From: Solibaculum_A intestinale
GTDB lineage: Bacteria; Bacillota; Clostridia; Oscillospirales; Acutalibacteraceae
Direction: 5' to 3'
Length of the DNA: 64,000 nucleotides
Assembly (NCBI RefSeq): GCF_040096205.1
Contig: NZ_JBBMFD010000007.1
Coordinates: 52,268-116,267, forward strand
Shown here: in pieces, positions 33,535 to 42,953 of the stretch
Position numbering within the stretch: the stretch's first letter is position 1
Layout: each line of letters begins with the position of its first letter
The notes under the pieces: model-generated
The model's database searches: none
Told to the model about the DNA's origin: nothing
Seen by the model: only the letters and a program-made list of their open reading frames with translations
Made by a program: the position numbers and the translations under genes

Positions 33535-34533
33535 TTATTGGGCGTTAAGAACGGCCTGTCGGGCGGCTTTGCGGTCCTTTTCGAAAGTGCCGTAGGCAAG
33601 GGAAAGGCGGGTGAAGGCGGCTTCTTCGATTAGGCCCGGCAGCGGTATGGCGCCGGCTTGTTCAAGGACGCTGGTAGAAGGGTAGACCCCGCCGTCTTTG
33701 CCGATGGGGGCCAGATACACGTCGATGCCCCGGTTGACACAGGCACGGATAAACGCAGCCGAATCGCATTCTCCGCCTCGTCCCCCGTCCAGGCAGGCGG
33801 TCGCGGAATGGTAGAGCAGGTGGAGCACAGCCTTGGGTGGGCAGCGGTCCAGGTCGAAGCGGCGGTAGTTCAGACCCGGATGGGGCAGGATGGTCAGAAT
33901 GTCCCCGCTCGCTTGGGGATTTGGGCCGAAAACCGGGGCTTTGGGCGCTTTTGCAGCCCGGATAAGCCGAACCGTTCCCTCCTCCCATCTGCCGAAGGGG
34001 CCGTCCACGCTGCGGAAAACATGAGTGAGGCCCTGGGCCTGAAGAAGCGCGCCGCCCTCGTAATAGGCGGTGTCCCCCTGCTGGCAGATGGGGACGTATA
34101 CTCCGGGAACGCCGGCTTGCTTTACAAAATCCACGGCGGCGCGAAAATTCCGCCGGCCGTTTTGCCGCGTGTCCTCCAGTGGGTAATGGCTGGACACCAG
34201 CAGCACCGGGATGGGCAGGTCGCTTAACAAAAGGGACAGAGCCGCCGCCGAGTAAGCCAGCGTATCGGTCCCGTGGGTCAGGATCACGCCGGACAGGGCG
34301 GTCAGAGGCAGGGCGCGCACCGCCCTGTCCATAACGATCCAGTGCTCCGGGTGCATGTTCTCACTGAGTAGGTTCAGCGGCTCGCCGGTCAGGAAGGCGA
34401 CGCCGCTTTGGGGGCATTCCTCCTCATACTGGGTTAATAAGGTATAGGGCGCGGTTCCTAAGTTGACCCGGTGTTCGTCCAGGCGGCGGCTGCCGATGGT
34501 GCCGCCGGTAAATAACACGGCAATTTGCTTCAT
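33535..34533 (-). CDS. L-asparaginase (type I-like)
   Basis: A 332-residue asparaginase/glutaminase-family enzyme that hydrolyses asparagine to aspartate and ammonia. The nucleophile threonine lies in FTGGTIGS (T12), and the second catalytic pair is in LTHGTDTLAYSA (T89-D90). There is no signal peptide, so it is cytoplasmic. The C-terminal half (NRGIDVYLAPIGKDGGVYPS) is less usual than in AnsA, so the exact amide substrate is open. It is a single-gene unit with GGAGAGG before the ATG. Confidence 0.86.
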   Translation of the reverse strand: MKQIAVLFTGGTIGSRRLDEHRVNLGTAPYTLLTQYEEECPQSGVAFLTGEPLNLLSENMHPEHWIVMDRAVRALPLTALSGVILTHGTDTLAYSAAALSLLLSDLPIPVLLVSSHYPLEDTRQNGRRNFRAAVDFVKQAGVPGVYVPICQQGDTAYYEGGALLQAQGLTHVFRSVDGPFGRWEEGTVRLIRAAKAPKAPVFGPNPQASGDILTILPHPGLNYRRFDLDRCPPKAVLHLLYHSATACLDGGRGGECDSAAFIRACVNRGIDVYLAPIGKDGGVYPSTSVLEQAGAIPLPGLIEEAAFTRLSLAYGTFEKDRKAARQAVLNAQ

Positions 34534-34715
34534 AATCCTCTCCTCCTGTCTTTCTAGGATACCCGGTTTTCTTCCCGGTACAAGGGGATTTCGTCGAACC
34601 CGGGCAAGATACCGCCCGTTTTCTTCTGCGCGCGGGGCAGCTCCCGCCTGCTCTTCATCCGCAGACGGGGGTCGAATGCGTTATCGAGCAAAGGCCGCTT
34701 TATAGCCAAACGTAA

Positions 34716-34747
34716 AAAAAGCCTCATCCTTTCGGATGAGGCTTTTT
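34716..34747 (-). terminator. Terminator of 5S rRNA
   Basis: A perfect 14-bp stem AAAAAGCCTCATCC/GGATGAGGCTTTTT with a TTTC loop, directly downstream of the 5S gene on the minus strand. Confidence 0.93.
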
Positions 34748-34751
34748 ATGG

Positions 34752-34869
<118 letters not shown>

Positions 34870-34870
34870 A

Positions 34871-34902
34871 ATGCGTCGTTTCTCTTATCAGAGGCGACGC
34901 AT
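34871..34902 (-). other. Leader hairpin of the orphan 5S RNA
   Basis: ATGCGTCG pairs with CGACGCAT around an inner CTCT/AGAG helix immediately 5' of the 5S sequence; it probably guides 5' processing. Confidence 0.55.
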
Positions 34903-34905
34903 ATT

Positions 34906-34934
34906 ACTATACCACAGGCTTTCAGAAATTGCAA
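34906..34934 (-). promoter_or_regulatory. Promoter of orphan 5S rRNA
   Basis: TTGCAA (34934-34929), 17-base spacer, TATAGT (34911-34906) on the minus strand. Confidence 0.85.
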
Positions 34935-35033
34935 GCTTTTTTCAAAAAAATTTTCCGATTTTTTCTCTTTCCTCTTTATGCCGCTGGTTCCTGCGGCCAT
35001 ACAAGCGCACCAAAGCCGCCTTTTCCTGCGCGC

Positions 35034-35576
35034 TTACTCCTCCTTAATGCAAATTAAGCCGCAAAAGTACACCTTCGGTTCGCTCCAGGAACAAGGAAGC
35101 CCCGCCTGCGCGGTGAGCGCCTGCACATCCAGGCCGTAGCTTTCCACCGAAGGAATGGCAAGCTGCGGATGCCGGCAGGGAGCATCGGGATAGGTGCAGG
35201 CCTCGCATAAGGTGCACGATCCCGCTCCCAGCAGCAGCGCGCCGGGGCATTCTCTCATCATAAGCGTTTGCATGTTCCGCATCAGCCGGTCAAAAGCCTG
35301 CTGGCCCTCGTTCATGCCGTCCACATCCAGGCTGTCTTCCAGCGGGTGGATGAGCTGTACCACCACCGCCCTAGCATACTCCCGCAGGCGGGCGGCGCAC
35401 TGGTCCAAGGAACCGCAGCCGGGCGGGCAGGTCCAGCTTTTTTGGTACCGGCCGCAGTAGTTGAGGGCGCACAGGTCGCGAAACTGAGGGTCCGGCGTCA
35501 CTTCCGCCAAGGAGATGACGCCCGCGCCGGTGGCGCCCAGCTCCATCGCCTTTTTGCAAAGCTCTTGTTCGTCCAT
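35034..35576 (-). CDS. DUF2284 metal-binding protein
   Basis: A 180-residue cysteine-rich protein of family DUF2284. Cysteine groups are CALNYCGRYQKSWTCPPGCG (about 36-55), GSCTLCEACTYPDAPCRHP (about 119-137) and a C-terminal CGLICIKEE. The spacing suggests one or more iron-sulfur clusters or zinc sites; such proteins are common in anaerobes and their function is unknown. It starts at ATG 35576. A possible promoter (TTGCTT-17-TAAAGT) lies about 90 bases upstream on the minus strand. Confidence 0.88.
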   Translation of the reverse strand: MDEQELCKKAMELGATGAGVISLAEVTPDPQFRDLCALNYCGRYQKSWTCPPGCGSLDQCAARLREYARAVVVQLIHPLEDSLDVDGMNEGQQAFDRLMRNMQTLMMRECPGALLLGAGSCTLCEACTYPDAPCRHPQLAIPSVESYGLDVQALTAQAGLPCSWSEPKVYFCGLICIKEE

Positions 35577-35726
35577 CCGCCTTTTCTCTCCTCTGTGCCC
35601 ATTTCGGCAGGTTTTTCAGCCAGACTTTGGTACCCTGTCCATGGGATTTTCGGCATTACTTTACCACATTCCTGCGTAAAAAGCAAACGAATCCGGGTCT
35701 TTCTGCTGCGACCCGGCTAAAAAGAA

Positions 35727-35755
35727 TTGCCGGGTTCTCTGTGTCATGGTATAAT
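35727..35755 (+). promoter_or_regulatory. Promoter of the YfhO-like gene
   Basis: TTGCCG (35727-35732), 17-base spacer, perfect TATAAT (35750-35755). Confidence 0.78.
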
Positions 35756-35856
35756 AAGGACAATCGCAACTATAATTTTAGGCAAACTGCCAGTTACTAT
35801 CCAGTATCCGCCTGTTTTCGCGGAAATTTTTGTTCGGAGTAGGGAGGTCAACCACC

Positions 35857-38529
35857 ATGCAGCAGGGTTCCCCTCTTGTCAAAGAGCCAAACCGGTACCT
35901 GCGGGTCTTCCTGATCGCATTGGGGACGGCGGCCGTCATTTTTCTGCCGTTCGTTCTCATCGACCAGGGGTATTTCATTTACTATGGGGACTTTAACGTC
36001 CAGCAGATTCCCTTCTACCAGATGACTCACGACGCCATCCGGGAAGGGAACCTTTTCTGGAGCCCCACCACCGACTTGGGCGCCAACTTCATCGGTTCCT
36101 ACAGCTTCTATAACCTGGGCAGCCCCTTCTTCTGGCTGACCCTTCCCTTTCCCAGCGAGGTGGTTCCCTATCTGATGGCGCCGCTGCTGGTCCTCAAAAC
36201 GGCGGTGGCCGCCCTGACTTCCTACGCCTATATCGCCCGCTTCGTGCGCAACAAGGATTACGCCGTCATCGGCGCGCTCCTTTACGCCTTTTCCGGCTTT
36301 ACCACCTATAACGTGTTCTTTAACCACTTTCATGAGGCCATCGCCTTCTTTCCTCTCCTTCTCATCGGGCTGGAGGAATTCATGCAAAACGGCAAGCGGG
36401 GCGTCTTCTGCCTGGCCGTGTTTTTAAATTGCTTTGTCAACTACTTCTTCTTCGCGGGCGAAGTCATTTTCGTCATCCTCTATTGGTTTTTGCGCCTGCC
36501 CAGCAAGGACTGGTCCATCAATCTAAAGAAGTTTTTCTGGCTGTTGTTCGAAGCGGTGCTGGGCGTAGCGCTCAGCGCCGTGCTGCTGCTGCCTTCGGTG
36601 CTGGTGGTGCTTTCCAACCCCCGTACCGACCAGCATTTCACCGGATTCTCCGCCCTTTTCTACGGCTGGGTGCAACGGTACGGGCTCATCATCGAATCCT
36701 TCTTCTTCCCGCCGGACATTCCCGCCCGGCCCAACTTCTTCCCCGACTCGGAGGCCAAATGGGGCTCGGTGGCGGCGTGGCTGCCGCTCTTCTCCATGTG
36801 CGGTGTGTTCACCTTCATGTCCTACCACCGGGGGCACTGGCTCAAGCGCATTTTGGGCACTCTCTTTATCATGGCACTGGTGCCGCTGTTCAACAGCGCC
36901 TTCTTCCTCTTTAACAGCTCCTATTACGCCCGGTGGTTTTATATGCTGGTGCTGATGATGGCGCTGGCTACCGCCATTTCCATGGAGCAAAACTTGAAAA
37001 ACTATTCCACCGGCATCAAGATCACCGCCGGGTTTACCGCCACCATCGCTTTGCTCATCGGCTTTCTGCCCGCCTCGGTGGAGAAGGGCGAGGAGCAAAC
37101 CTACGGCCTGATGAAGTACCCCGACCGGTTCTGGGTGTACGTGGCCATCGCGGTGGTCAGCCTAGTTCTTCTGGGTCTGATCGTCCACGGCTTTCGCAAG
37201 AACCCCAAACGCTTCTGCCGCACGGCGACCGCCACGGTGGTGGCCATCTCCGTGATCTATTCGGTGTACCTGCTCTCTCTTGGCAAAACGAGCCTTGCCG
37301 ATTCCCGGGACTTTATCATCCCCTACAGCCTTAACGGCGGGGAGGACATCACCATCCCCCGGGAGGACAATTACCGCATCGACGTGCTCGACGGCAAGAA
37401 CCTGGGCATGGACAACCAGGCTATGTTCTGGCAGATTCCCACCATTCAGGCCTTCCACAGCATCGTCCCCGCTTCCATCATGGAATTCTACCCGGAGGTC
37501 GGGGTAACCCGGGACGTAGGCAGCCGCCCGGAAAAGCGGTACTACGACCTAAGGTGCTTCTTGTCGGTGAAATACCTGTTTAACCGGCAGGAAATGGGGC
37601 CCGACGACGAGGACTACTACCATTACGACCTGCGTAATCAGGAAAACGGGTATTACGTCTACGAAAACCGCAACTACATTCCCATGGGCTTTACCTACGA
37701 CAGCTATATCACCCGGGAGGAGTTTACCAACCGTTCCGACGCCGCTCAGCAGCGGCTGCTCCTCGCCGCTATGGTACTGGAGGAGGACGGTGTCGCCCGC
37801 AACCAGGACATCCTAACCCGTTACGACGCGTCTACTCCGCTCTCCATGTCGGACGCGGGGCTGGAAGCCTACTGCGCGGCCCGGGCGGAAACCACCTGCA
37901 AGACCTTTGATTACGATAACCTTGGCTTTACCGCCACCATCGACCTGGACAAGGAAAATCTAGTCTTCTTCTCAGTTCCCTGGGAGGAAGGATGGACGGC
38001 CCAGGTCAACGGAACACCGGTGCAGATTGAAAAGGCCAATATCGGCTTTATGGCGGTGCGCTGCCCGGCCGGGGAAAACATCACCATCCGCTTTGACTAC
38101 ATGACCCCCGGCCTGATTCCGGGCCTTGCCATTACCGGCGGCGCGGTGGTGGTATTCCTTCTCTACTTTTTCGGTATGCGCGCCCTTGACCGGCGCAAGC
38201 GCCGGCTCCTGGTTGAACTGGAGGGCGAGGAGGCCGACGACTATTTGAGGGACCTGCCGATAAACGGCGAAGGCAGCGACGGCATTCAGTACGACTATTA
38301 TCTCAAGGACGTTTCCATCGTCTTCCCGGAAATTGAGGAAGACCGTGCCAAGGAGCCGCCAAACGATCCGTCCGCTCCCGCGGAAGAGGACTTGGTGGAT
38401 CTTGCCGCTGCGGCTGAAGCGCCGGAGAAGGAAAACGAAAAGGAAGCCTCGTCTGAAACCGGTACCGACGTGCAGGCGCCTTCTCCGAAAGAGGAGAAGA
38501 ACGATCCATCTCATGAGGAAGGAGCGTGA
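35857..38529 (+). CDS. YfhO family polytopic membrane protein
   Basis: An 890-residue protein with about 12-14 membrane helices in the first 480 residues, an extracytoplasmic region (about 490-750) and one late helix (about 765-785). The YYGDFNVQQIPFYQMTHDAI motif near residue 40 is typical of YfhO, a GT-C-like family needed in Bacillus and Listeria for glycosylating teichoic acids. Unusually, the C-terminus carries a tail of about 90 acidic residues rich in Glu, Asp, Pro and Ala. I start at ATG 35857 behind GGGAGG. The next gene encodes a GT2 glycosyltransferase, consistent with a shared polymer-glycosylation job. Confidence 0.87.
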   Translation: MQQGSPLVKEPNRYLRVFLIALGTAAVIFLPFVLIDQGYFIYYGDFNVQQIPFYQMTHDAIREGNLFWSPTTDLGANFIGSYSFYNLGSPFFWLTLPFPSEVVPYLMAPLLVLKTAVAALTSYAYIARFVRNKDYAVIGALLYAFSGFTTYNVFFNHFHEAIAFFPLLLIGLEEFMQNGKRGVFCLAVFLNCFVNYFFFAGEVIFVILYWFLRLPSKDWSINLKKFFWLLFEAVLGVALSAVLLLPSVLVVLSNPRTDQHFTGFSALFYGWVQRYGLIIESFFFPPDIPARPNFFPDSEAKWGSVAAWLPLFSMCGVFTFMSYHRGHWLKRILGTLFIMALVPLFNSAFFLFNSSYYARWFYMLVLMMALATAISMEQNLKNYSTGIKITAGFTATIALLIGFLPASVEKGEEQTYGLMKYPDRFWVYVAIAVVSLVLLGLIVHGFRKNPKRFCRTATATVVAISVIYSVYLLSLGKTSLADSRDFIIPYSLNGGEDITIPREDNYRIDVLDGKNLGMDNQAMFWQIPTIQAFHSIVPASIMEFYPEVGVTRDVGSRPEKRYYDLRCFLSVKYLFNRQEMGPDDEDYYHYDLRNQENGYYVYENRNYIPMGFTYDSYITREEFTNRSDAAQQRLLLAAMVLEEDGVARNQDILTRYDASTPLSMSDAGLEAYCAARAETTCKTFDYDNLGFTATIDLDKENLVFFSVPWEEGWTAQVNGTPVQIEKANIGFMAVRCPAGENITIRFDYMTPGLIPGLAITGGAVVVFLLYFFGMRALDRRKRRLLVELEGEEADDYLRDLPINGEGSDGIQYDYYLKDVSIVFPEIEEDRAKEPPNDPSAPAEEDLVDLAAAAEAPEKENEKEASSETGTDVQAPSPKEEKNDPSHEEGA

Positions 38530-38535
38530 TTGGGT

Positions 38536-39483
38536 ATGGCGGCTGTGGTTTACCTGGTCGTTCCCTGTTACAACGAAGAAGAAGTGCTGCCCGAAGCATC
38601 CAAACGACTGATTGCCAAGCTGGAAGGCTTGATGGAAAAAGAGCTTGCCAGCAAAGAAAGCCGGATTCTGTTTGTGGATGACGGCAGCAAGGACAAAACC
38701 TGGGAGCTGATCGCCGGGCTGCACGAGTCCACTCCCTACGTCTGCGGCCTGAAGCTTTCCCGCAACCGGGGCCATCAGTACGCCCTGCTGGCGGGGCTGA
38801 CGGCGGCCCGGGAGCTGTGCGACTGCGCCATTTCCCTGGACGCGGATTTGCAGGACGACATTGAGGTCTTCGACGAATTTTTGAAGCATTACCAGGATGG
38901 GTGCGACATTGTCTACGGCGTGCGCAAAAGCCGGGAAACCGACACCCGTTTCAAACGAGGGTCTGCTCAACTGTTCTATAAGTTTTTAAACCTGATGGGC
39001 GTAGAGGTTCTCTACAACCATGCGGATTACCGGCTGATGTCCCGCCGGGCGCTGGAGGCCCTGTCGGAATATAAGGAGGTCAACCTCTTTTTGCGGGGAA
39101 TCGTCCCTTTGATCGGGTACAAAAGCGCGGTGGTCTATTACGAGCGGCACGAACGGCTTGCCGGCAAGTCCAAATACCCGCTGTCCAAAATGCTGTCGTT
39201 GGCGGCGGACGGGATTCTTTCCTTCTCCATCAAGCCCATCCGCATCATTTCGTCCCTGGGCTTTCTGATCGCCTTTTGCAGCATCATCGCCCTGCTTTAC
39301 GCGCTCATCAGCAAGCTGTGCGGCGCGGCGGTGTCCGGCTGGACGGCTATCGTGGTGTCCATCTGGCTGCTGGGAGGCATCCAGCTTCTGTGCCTGGGGG
39401 TCATCGGGGAATACATCGGCCGGATTTACAGCGAGGTCAAGCAGCGGCCCAAGTATTTTATCGAGCAGTTCCTGAAAAAGTAA
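38536..39483 (+). CDS. GT2 glycosyltransferase (GtrB/polyprenyl-phosphate sugar transferase type)
   Basis: A 315-residue family 2 glycosyltransferase: YLVVPCYNEEEVLPEA at residue 6, FVDDGSKDKTWE, the metal-binding SLDADLQDD and two C-terminal membrane helices (about 235-260 and 270-295) before GEYIGRIYSEVKQRP. This layout makes polyprenyl-phosphate-linked sugars (GtrB, DpsM). It supplies lipid-linked sugar, probably to the YfhO protein encoded just upstream. A TTG at 38530 is an alternative start six bases earlier; I prefer the ATG. Confidence 0.9.
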   Translation: MAAVVYLVVPCYNEEEVLPEASKRLIAKLEGLMEKELASKESRILFVDDGSKDKTWELIAGLHESTPYVCGLKLSRNRGHQYALLAGLTAARELCDCAISLDADLQDDIEVFDEFLKHYQDGCDIVYGVRKSRETDTRFKRGSAQLFYKFLNLMGVEVLYNHADYRLMSRRALEALSEYKEVNLFLRGIVPLIGYKSAVVYYERHERLAGKSKYPLSKMLSLAADGILSFSIKPIRIISSLGFLIAFCSIIALLYALISKLCGAAVSGWTAIVVSIWLLGGIQLLCLGVIGEYIGRIYSEVKQRPKYFIEQFLKK

Positions 39484-39712
39484 ACCGGGTTCAGGCTTAT
39501 TTTGTCCCCTGTCTAACAGGCGGAGACTCCAAACACGGCTTGTCCACGCCATCCGGCCTTCGCCTCTTTCTTTTTCCCTATTCATCTTCCCTAAAGTCCA
39601 AACCCGTACTAAGGCCGGAGAAATGTGTGCCTCTCCTTTGCTGCAACCAAGGCGGCGCATTTTCAAAAGAGCCGCGCCTTCTCGCGTGATTGTTCTTTTG
39701 CAGCCGCACGAC

Positions 39713-39760
39713 AAAAGGAAGAGGAAGGCCCGCGGTGCCGCGGGCCTTCCTCTTCCTTTT
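39713..39760 (-). terminator. Terminator of cysK
   Basis: A perfect 23-bp stem (AAAAGGAAGAGGAAGGCCCG at its start) with a two-base centre; it can act in both directions, closing the GT2 operon too. The 230 bases before it (39484-39712) show no gene. Confidence 0.9.
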
Positions 39761-40703
39761 ATTTATCGCGTTCTTCTTCGAATAGCGGTGTGGACAGATA
39801 CCGCTCCCCCGTATCCGGCAGCAGCACTACGATGGTCTTTCCCGCGTTTTGCGCGCGGCGGGAAAGCTCCGCCGCCGCGTGGAGCGCCGCGCCGGAGGAA
39901 ATCCCGCACAAAAGCCCTTCCGTCCTTGCCAGCGTCCGGCTGGCGGCATAGGCTTCCTCCTCGGTCACCTGGAGCACCTCGTCGATCAGAGAGGTGTCGA
40001 GCACTTTGGGCACGAAGCCCGCACCGATTCCCTGCAAGCCGTGGGGGCCCGCCTTTCCGCCCGAAAGGACCGGGGAGCCAGCCGGCTCCACGGCAATGAG
40101 CTTCACCTGCGGGTTTTGCCCGCGCAGGAATTGACCCACGCCGGTGAGGGTGCCGCCGGTCCCCACTCCCGCTACAAACAGGTCTACCTTCCCGTCGGTA
40201 TCCCGCCAGATTTCTGGGCCGGTGGTAGCCTTGTGGGCGGCGGGATTGGCCGGGTTATCGAACTGCATGGGAAGAAAGGCCGACTCGTATTCCTTCGCCA
40301 GTTCTTTGGCTTTTTCGATGGATCCGCTCATTCCCTTCTCTCCCGGGGTGAGCACCAGCTTAGCTCCCAGCGCCGCCAAAAGCGCCATGCGTTCGTGGGA
40401 CATGGTTTCGGGCATGGTGAGGATCAGGGGATATCCCTTGATGGCCGCCACAAAGGCAAGCCCCACCCCGGTATTGCCGGAGGTGGGCTCGATGATGACG
40501 CTGCCGGGCTTGAGCAGACCCTGCCGCTCCGCTTCCTCAATCATGGCATAGCCTATCCGGTCCTTGGCCGAAGAACAGGGATTGAAGCACTCGAGCTTGG
40601 CTAAGAGCCTGGCGCCTGCCTGCACCGCCCCGCCATACCGGGACAGCTCCAGCAAGGGAGTGTTCCCGATGAGCTTTGTCAAATCGGACGCGATTCTTTC
40701 CAT
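39759..40703 (-). CDS. cysK: Cysteine synthase A (O-acetylserine sulfhydrylase)
   Basis: A 314-residue PLP enzyme that makes cysteine from O-acetylserine and sulfide. The PLP lysine is K47 in NPCSSAKDRIG (usually SVKDR; here SAKDR), followed by EPTSGNTGVGLAF, the phosphate loop GVGTGGTLTGVG and GISSGAALHAA. ATG 40703 follows GGCAGG. Longer upstream frames overlap the alkyltransferase-like gene and are shadows. It is a single-gene unit with its own promoter. Confidence 0.95.
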   Translation of the reverse strand: MERIASDLTKLIGNTPLLELSRYGGAVQAGARLLAKLECFNPCSSAKDRIGYAMIEEAERQGLLKPGSVIIEPTSGNTGVGLAFVAAIKGYPLILTMPETMSHERMALLAALGAKLVLTPGEKGMSGSIEKAKELAKEYESAFLPMQFDNPANPAAHKATTGPEIWRDTDGKVDLFVAGVGTGGTLTGVGQFLRGQNPQVKLIAVEPAGSPVLSGGKAGPHGLQGIGAGFVPKVLDTSLIDEVLQVTEEEAYAASRTLARTEGLLCGISSGAALHAAAELSRRAQNAGKTIVVLLPDTGERYLSTPLFEEERDK

Positions 40704-40758
40704 ATCTACCTGCCGCCTTTCACCGCCGCCCTTTGCAGGCGGCGGGATCTTTGGTATC

Positions 40759-40787
40759 ATGGTAGCATACCCAAGCGGAATTTTCAA
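40759..40787 (-). promoter_or_regulatory. Promoter of cysK
   Basis: TTGAAA (40787-40782), 17-base spacer, TACCAT (40764-40759) on the minus strand. A GC-rich hairpin (GCCGCC.../GGCGGC) lies in the leader between it and the start codon. Confidence 0.75.
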
Positions 40788-40814
40788 TTTTCTCAGAAAG
40801 AAAGGACGAGCCGA

Positions 40815-41117
40815 ATGACCTTTTATGACGCGGTATATGACGCCGTGCGCCACATTCCAAAGGGCAAGGTAGCCACCTATGGGCAGATTGCCGCCTTGGC
40901 CGGAAGCCCCAGGGCATCCCGGGTGGTGGGCGGCGCTCTGTGCCGCTGCAAAGACCCTACGGTTCCCTGCCATCGGGTGGTCAACCGTCTGGGCGGCATG
41001 GCGCCGCAAGGCGCCTTTGGCCTGCCCGGGGAGCAGGAGCGAAGGCTTTTGGCCGAAGGAATCGCACTGCGAAAGGACGCCACGGTAGACCTTTCCATCT
41101 ATCTCTGGAACCCGTAA
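40815..41117 (+). CDS. MGMT-family methyltransferase domain protein (short Ogt/Atl type)
   Basis: A 100-residue protein equal to the C-terminal DNA-binding and active-site domain of O6-alkylguanine-DNA alkyltransferase. The PCHRVV motif (51-56) keeps the acceptor Cys52, unlike the true alkyltransferase-like (Atl) proteins, where it is Trp or Ala. RASRVVGGAL (33-42) is the recognition-helix region. Lacking the N-terminal domain, it could repair alkylated guanine or only flag it. AAAGGA precedes the ATG. Confidence 0.88.
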   Translation: MTFYDAVYDAVRHIPKGKVATYGQIAALAGSPRASRVVGGALCRCKDPTVPCHRVVNRLGGMAPQGAFGLPGEQERRLLAEGIALRKDATVDLSIYLWNP

Positions 41118-41223
41118 ACCACTCCCATCCTAACAAAACTGACATGAGCCGCCGCGTTTGGACATATCATTGATTGATGCCTTTGTACCAAAACCCTTAC
41201 AGGGATCGTGAAGGTGTGAATCA

Positions 41224-42777
41224 ATGAAAAAACGAGCGTTCCTCATCAGCGGGCTGGTCATGACCGCCACCGCCCTGTTTTTAAAGACGGTGGACATTTC
41301 CTACACCGTGTATATTTCCAACAAAATCGGCGCGGAGGGCATGGGACTTTATCAGCTCATCGTGTCGGTTTACTGTTTGTTTATCACCGTGTCCACCTCC
41401 GGCATCAGCCTGGCGGTCACCAGGCTGACCACCGAAGAGTCAGCCAAGGGCAACGAAAACACCGCCCGCTATGCTATGCGAAAGTGCGTGGCCCTGAGCA
41501 TGCTGTTAAGCGTGACGGCGGGAAGTGTTCTTTTTTGTTCGGCGGGGCTCATCGGAAATCAGTGGCTTGCCGATTCGCGCACCGTTCTTTCTCTGCGGGT
41601 GCTGGCCTTTGCCCTGCCGTTTTTGGCGGTGTCCTCCTGCTTTAACGGTTACTTTTTAGCCAAACGGCGGGTGGTCAAATCCTCCGCCGCTCAGATTTTC
41701 GAGCAGTTCGCCGGAATGGCCGCCACCATCCTGGTCATCACCCTGTTTATGCCCGATTCGCTGGAATACGCCTGCTGCGCCATCGTCATCGGGTCGGTGG
41801 CCTCCGAGGTGCTCTCATGTCTCTTTGTTTTCGTTCTCTACTGCTTCGAAAAGCGCAGGACCGGGACCGACCAGCCCACCAAGCGCGGGGTGTTCAAGCG
41901 GATTTTCGCCATCATTCTGCCGGTGTCCGCCAGCTCCTACCTGCGAAACGGCCTGATTACCCTGGAAAACACCATGATCCCCGCCGGGCTCAAAAAACAC
42001 GGTGCCTCCACGGAAGGGTCGCTGTCGGTGTTCGGCATGTTAAAAGGGATGGTTATGCCCATCCTCTTCTTCCCCGCCGCCTTTCTCTCCTCGTTTACGA
42101 GCCTGCTGATTCCCGAGATTTCGGAGGCAAACGCCGTCAAAAACAAACGCCGCATCAGTTCCATCGCCTCTCGGGCCTTTCAGATCACTCTGCTTTTTTC
42201 CATCGTTATGACCAGCATTTACATCTGCTTTTCCGACGAGCTGGGGTTGGCGATCTATAACTCCAAGGACTGCGGCCATCTGCTCAAGCTTTTGGCCCCG
42301 CTGGTACCCTTGATGTATCTCGACAACGTGGTGGACGGTATGCTCAAGGGCCTGGGCGAGCAGCTGAGCACCCTGCGCACCAACACCATCGACTCGGTCA
42401 TCCGCATCGGCCTAATCTGGTGGCTGATCCCGATGAAGGGCGTGGAAGGGTATCTGATCGTGCTGTATTTCAGCAACGTCCTCAATTCCCTTCTGAGCAT
42501 CAGCCGGCTTGTAAAGGTCTCTCAGATTAAACTAAACGTCTCCTGCTGGATCCTGCGGCCCGCGCTCTGCGCGGCCCTCTCTTCCCTTTCGGTTTCCCTG
42601 TCCTTCCGGCTGATCCCGCATTTTCTGTCCCAGCCCGCCTGGTTCATGGCCATCGAACAGATCGCGGCTACTCTGCTGCTCTACGCCCTGCTGCTGCCCA
42701 TCACCGGCTGCTTTAACGGCGAGGACCTCAGGTGGTTCCAGTCCATCTTCAAAGCGTCCGCCGGGCGCCGTGAATAA
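41224..42777 (+). CDS. spoVB: SpoVB-like polysaccharide flippase (MOP superfamily)
   Basis: A 517-residue membrane protein with about 14 helices, starting KRAFLISGLVMTATALFLKT, and KIGAEGMGLYQLIVSVYCLF near residue 35, both hallmarks of SpoVB/YkvU proteins. These MATE-related flippases move lipid-linked precursors across the membrane; SpoVB is required for spore cortex synthesis. GAAGGTG precedes the ATG. Clostridia can hold several paralogues, so the sporulation role is likely but not certain from sequence. Confidence 0.85.
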   Translation: MKKRAFLISGLVMTATALFLKTVDISYTVYISNKIGAEGMGLYQLIVSVYCLFITVSTSGISLAVTRLTTEESAKGNENTARYAMRKCVALSMLLSVTAGSVLFCSAGLIGNQWLADSRTVLSLRVLAFALPFLAVSSCFNGYFLAKRRVVKSSAAQIFEQFAGMAATILVITLFMPDSLEYACCAIVIGSVASEVLSCLFVFVLYCFEKRRTGTDQPTKRGVFKRIFAIILPVSASSYLRNGLITLENTMIPAGLKKHGASTEGSLSVFGMLKGMVMPILFFPAAFLSSFTSLLIPEISEANAVKNKRRISSIASRAFQITLLFSIVMTSIYICFSDELGLAIYNSKDCGHLLKLLAPLVPLMYLDNVVDGMLKGLGEQLSTLRTNTIDSVIRIGLIWWLIPMKGVEGYLIVLYFSNVLNSLLSISRLVKVSQIKLNVSCWILRPALCAALSSLSVSLSFRLIPHFLSQPAWFMAIEQIAATLLLYALLLPITGCFNGEDLRWFQSIFKASAGRRE

Positions 42778-42823
42778 CTTAGGGTTCCCGCCGCACACTA
42801 AAAGGAGGGCCTTTGCCCGGCGT

Positions 42824-42852
42824 TTGACAAAGCGAGTGCTCACAGGTATAAT
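42824..42852 (+). promoter_or_regulatory. Promoter of leader RNA / phasin-like operon
   Basis: Perfect TTGACA (42824-42829), 17-base spacer, TATAAT (42847-42852). Confidence 0.92.
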
Positions 42853-42857
42853 GGGAC

Positions 42858-42953
42858 ATACAGATACCGGTATACCGCGAACCATTCCTAAGCGGGTTGA
42901 TACCAGTCGATTGCAAAAGAGGCGCCCGCTTGTTTCGCGGGCGCCTTTCTGTT
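42858..42953 (+). ncRNA. Leader RNA or small RNA ending in an intrinsic terminator
   Basis: Between the promoter and the phasin-like gene lies about 60 bases that can fold (GGTAT near 42875 with ATACC near 42901, AACC with GGTT) and then a terminator hairpin GAGGCGCCCGC/GCGGGCGCCTTTC with a T-rich tail (about 42920-42953). Transcription would end before the gene unless the terminator is overcome, so this is either an attenuator-type leader or a short independent RNA. It matches no riboswitch I can recognise. Confidence 0.6.
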
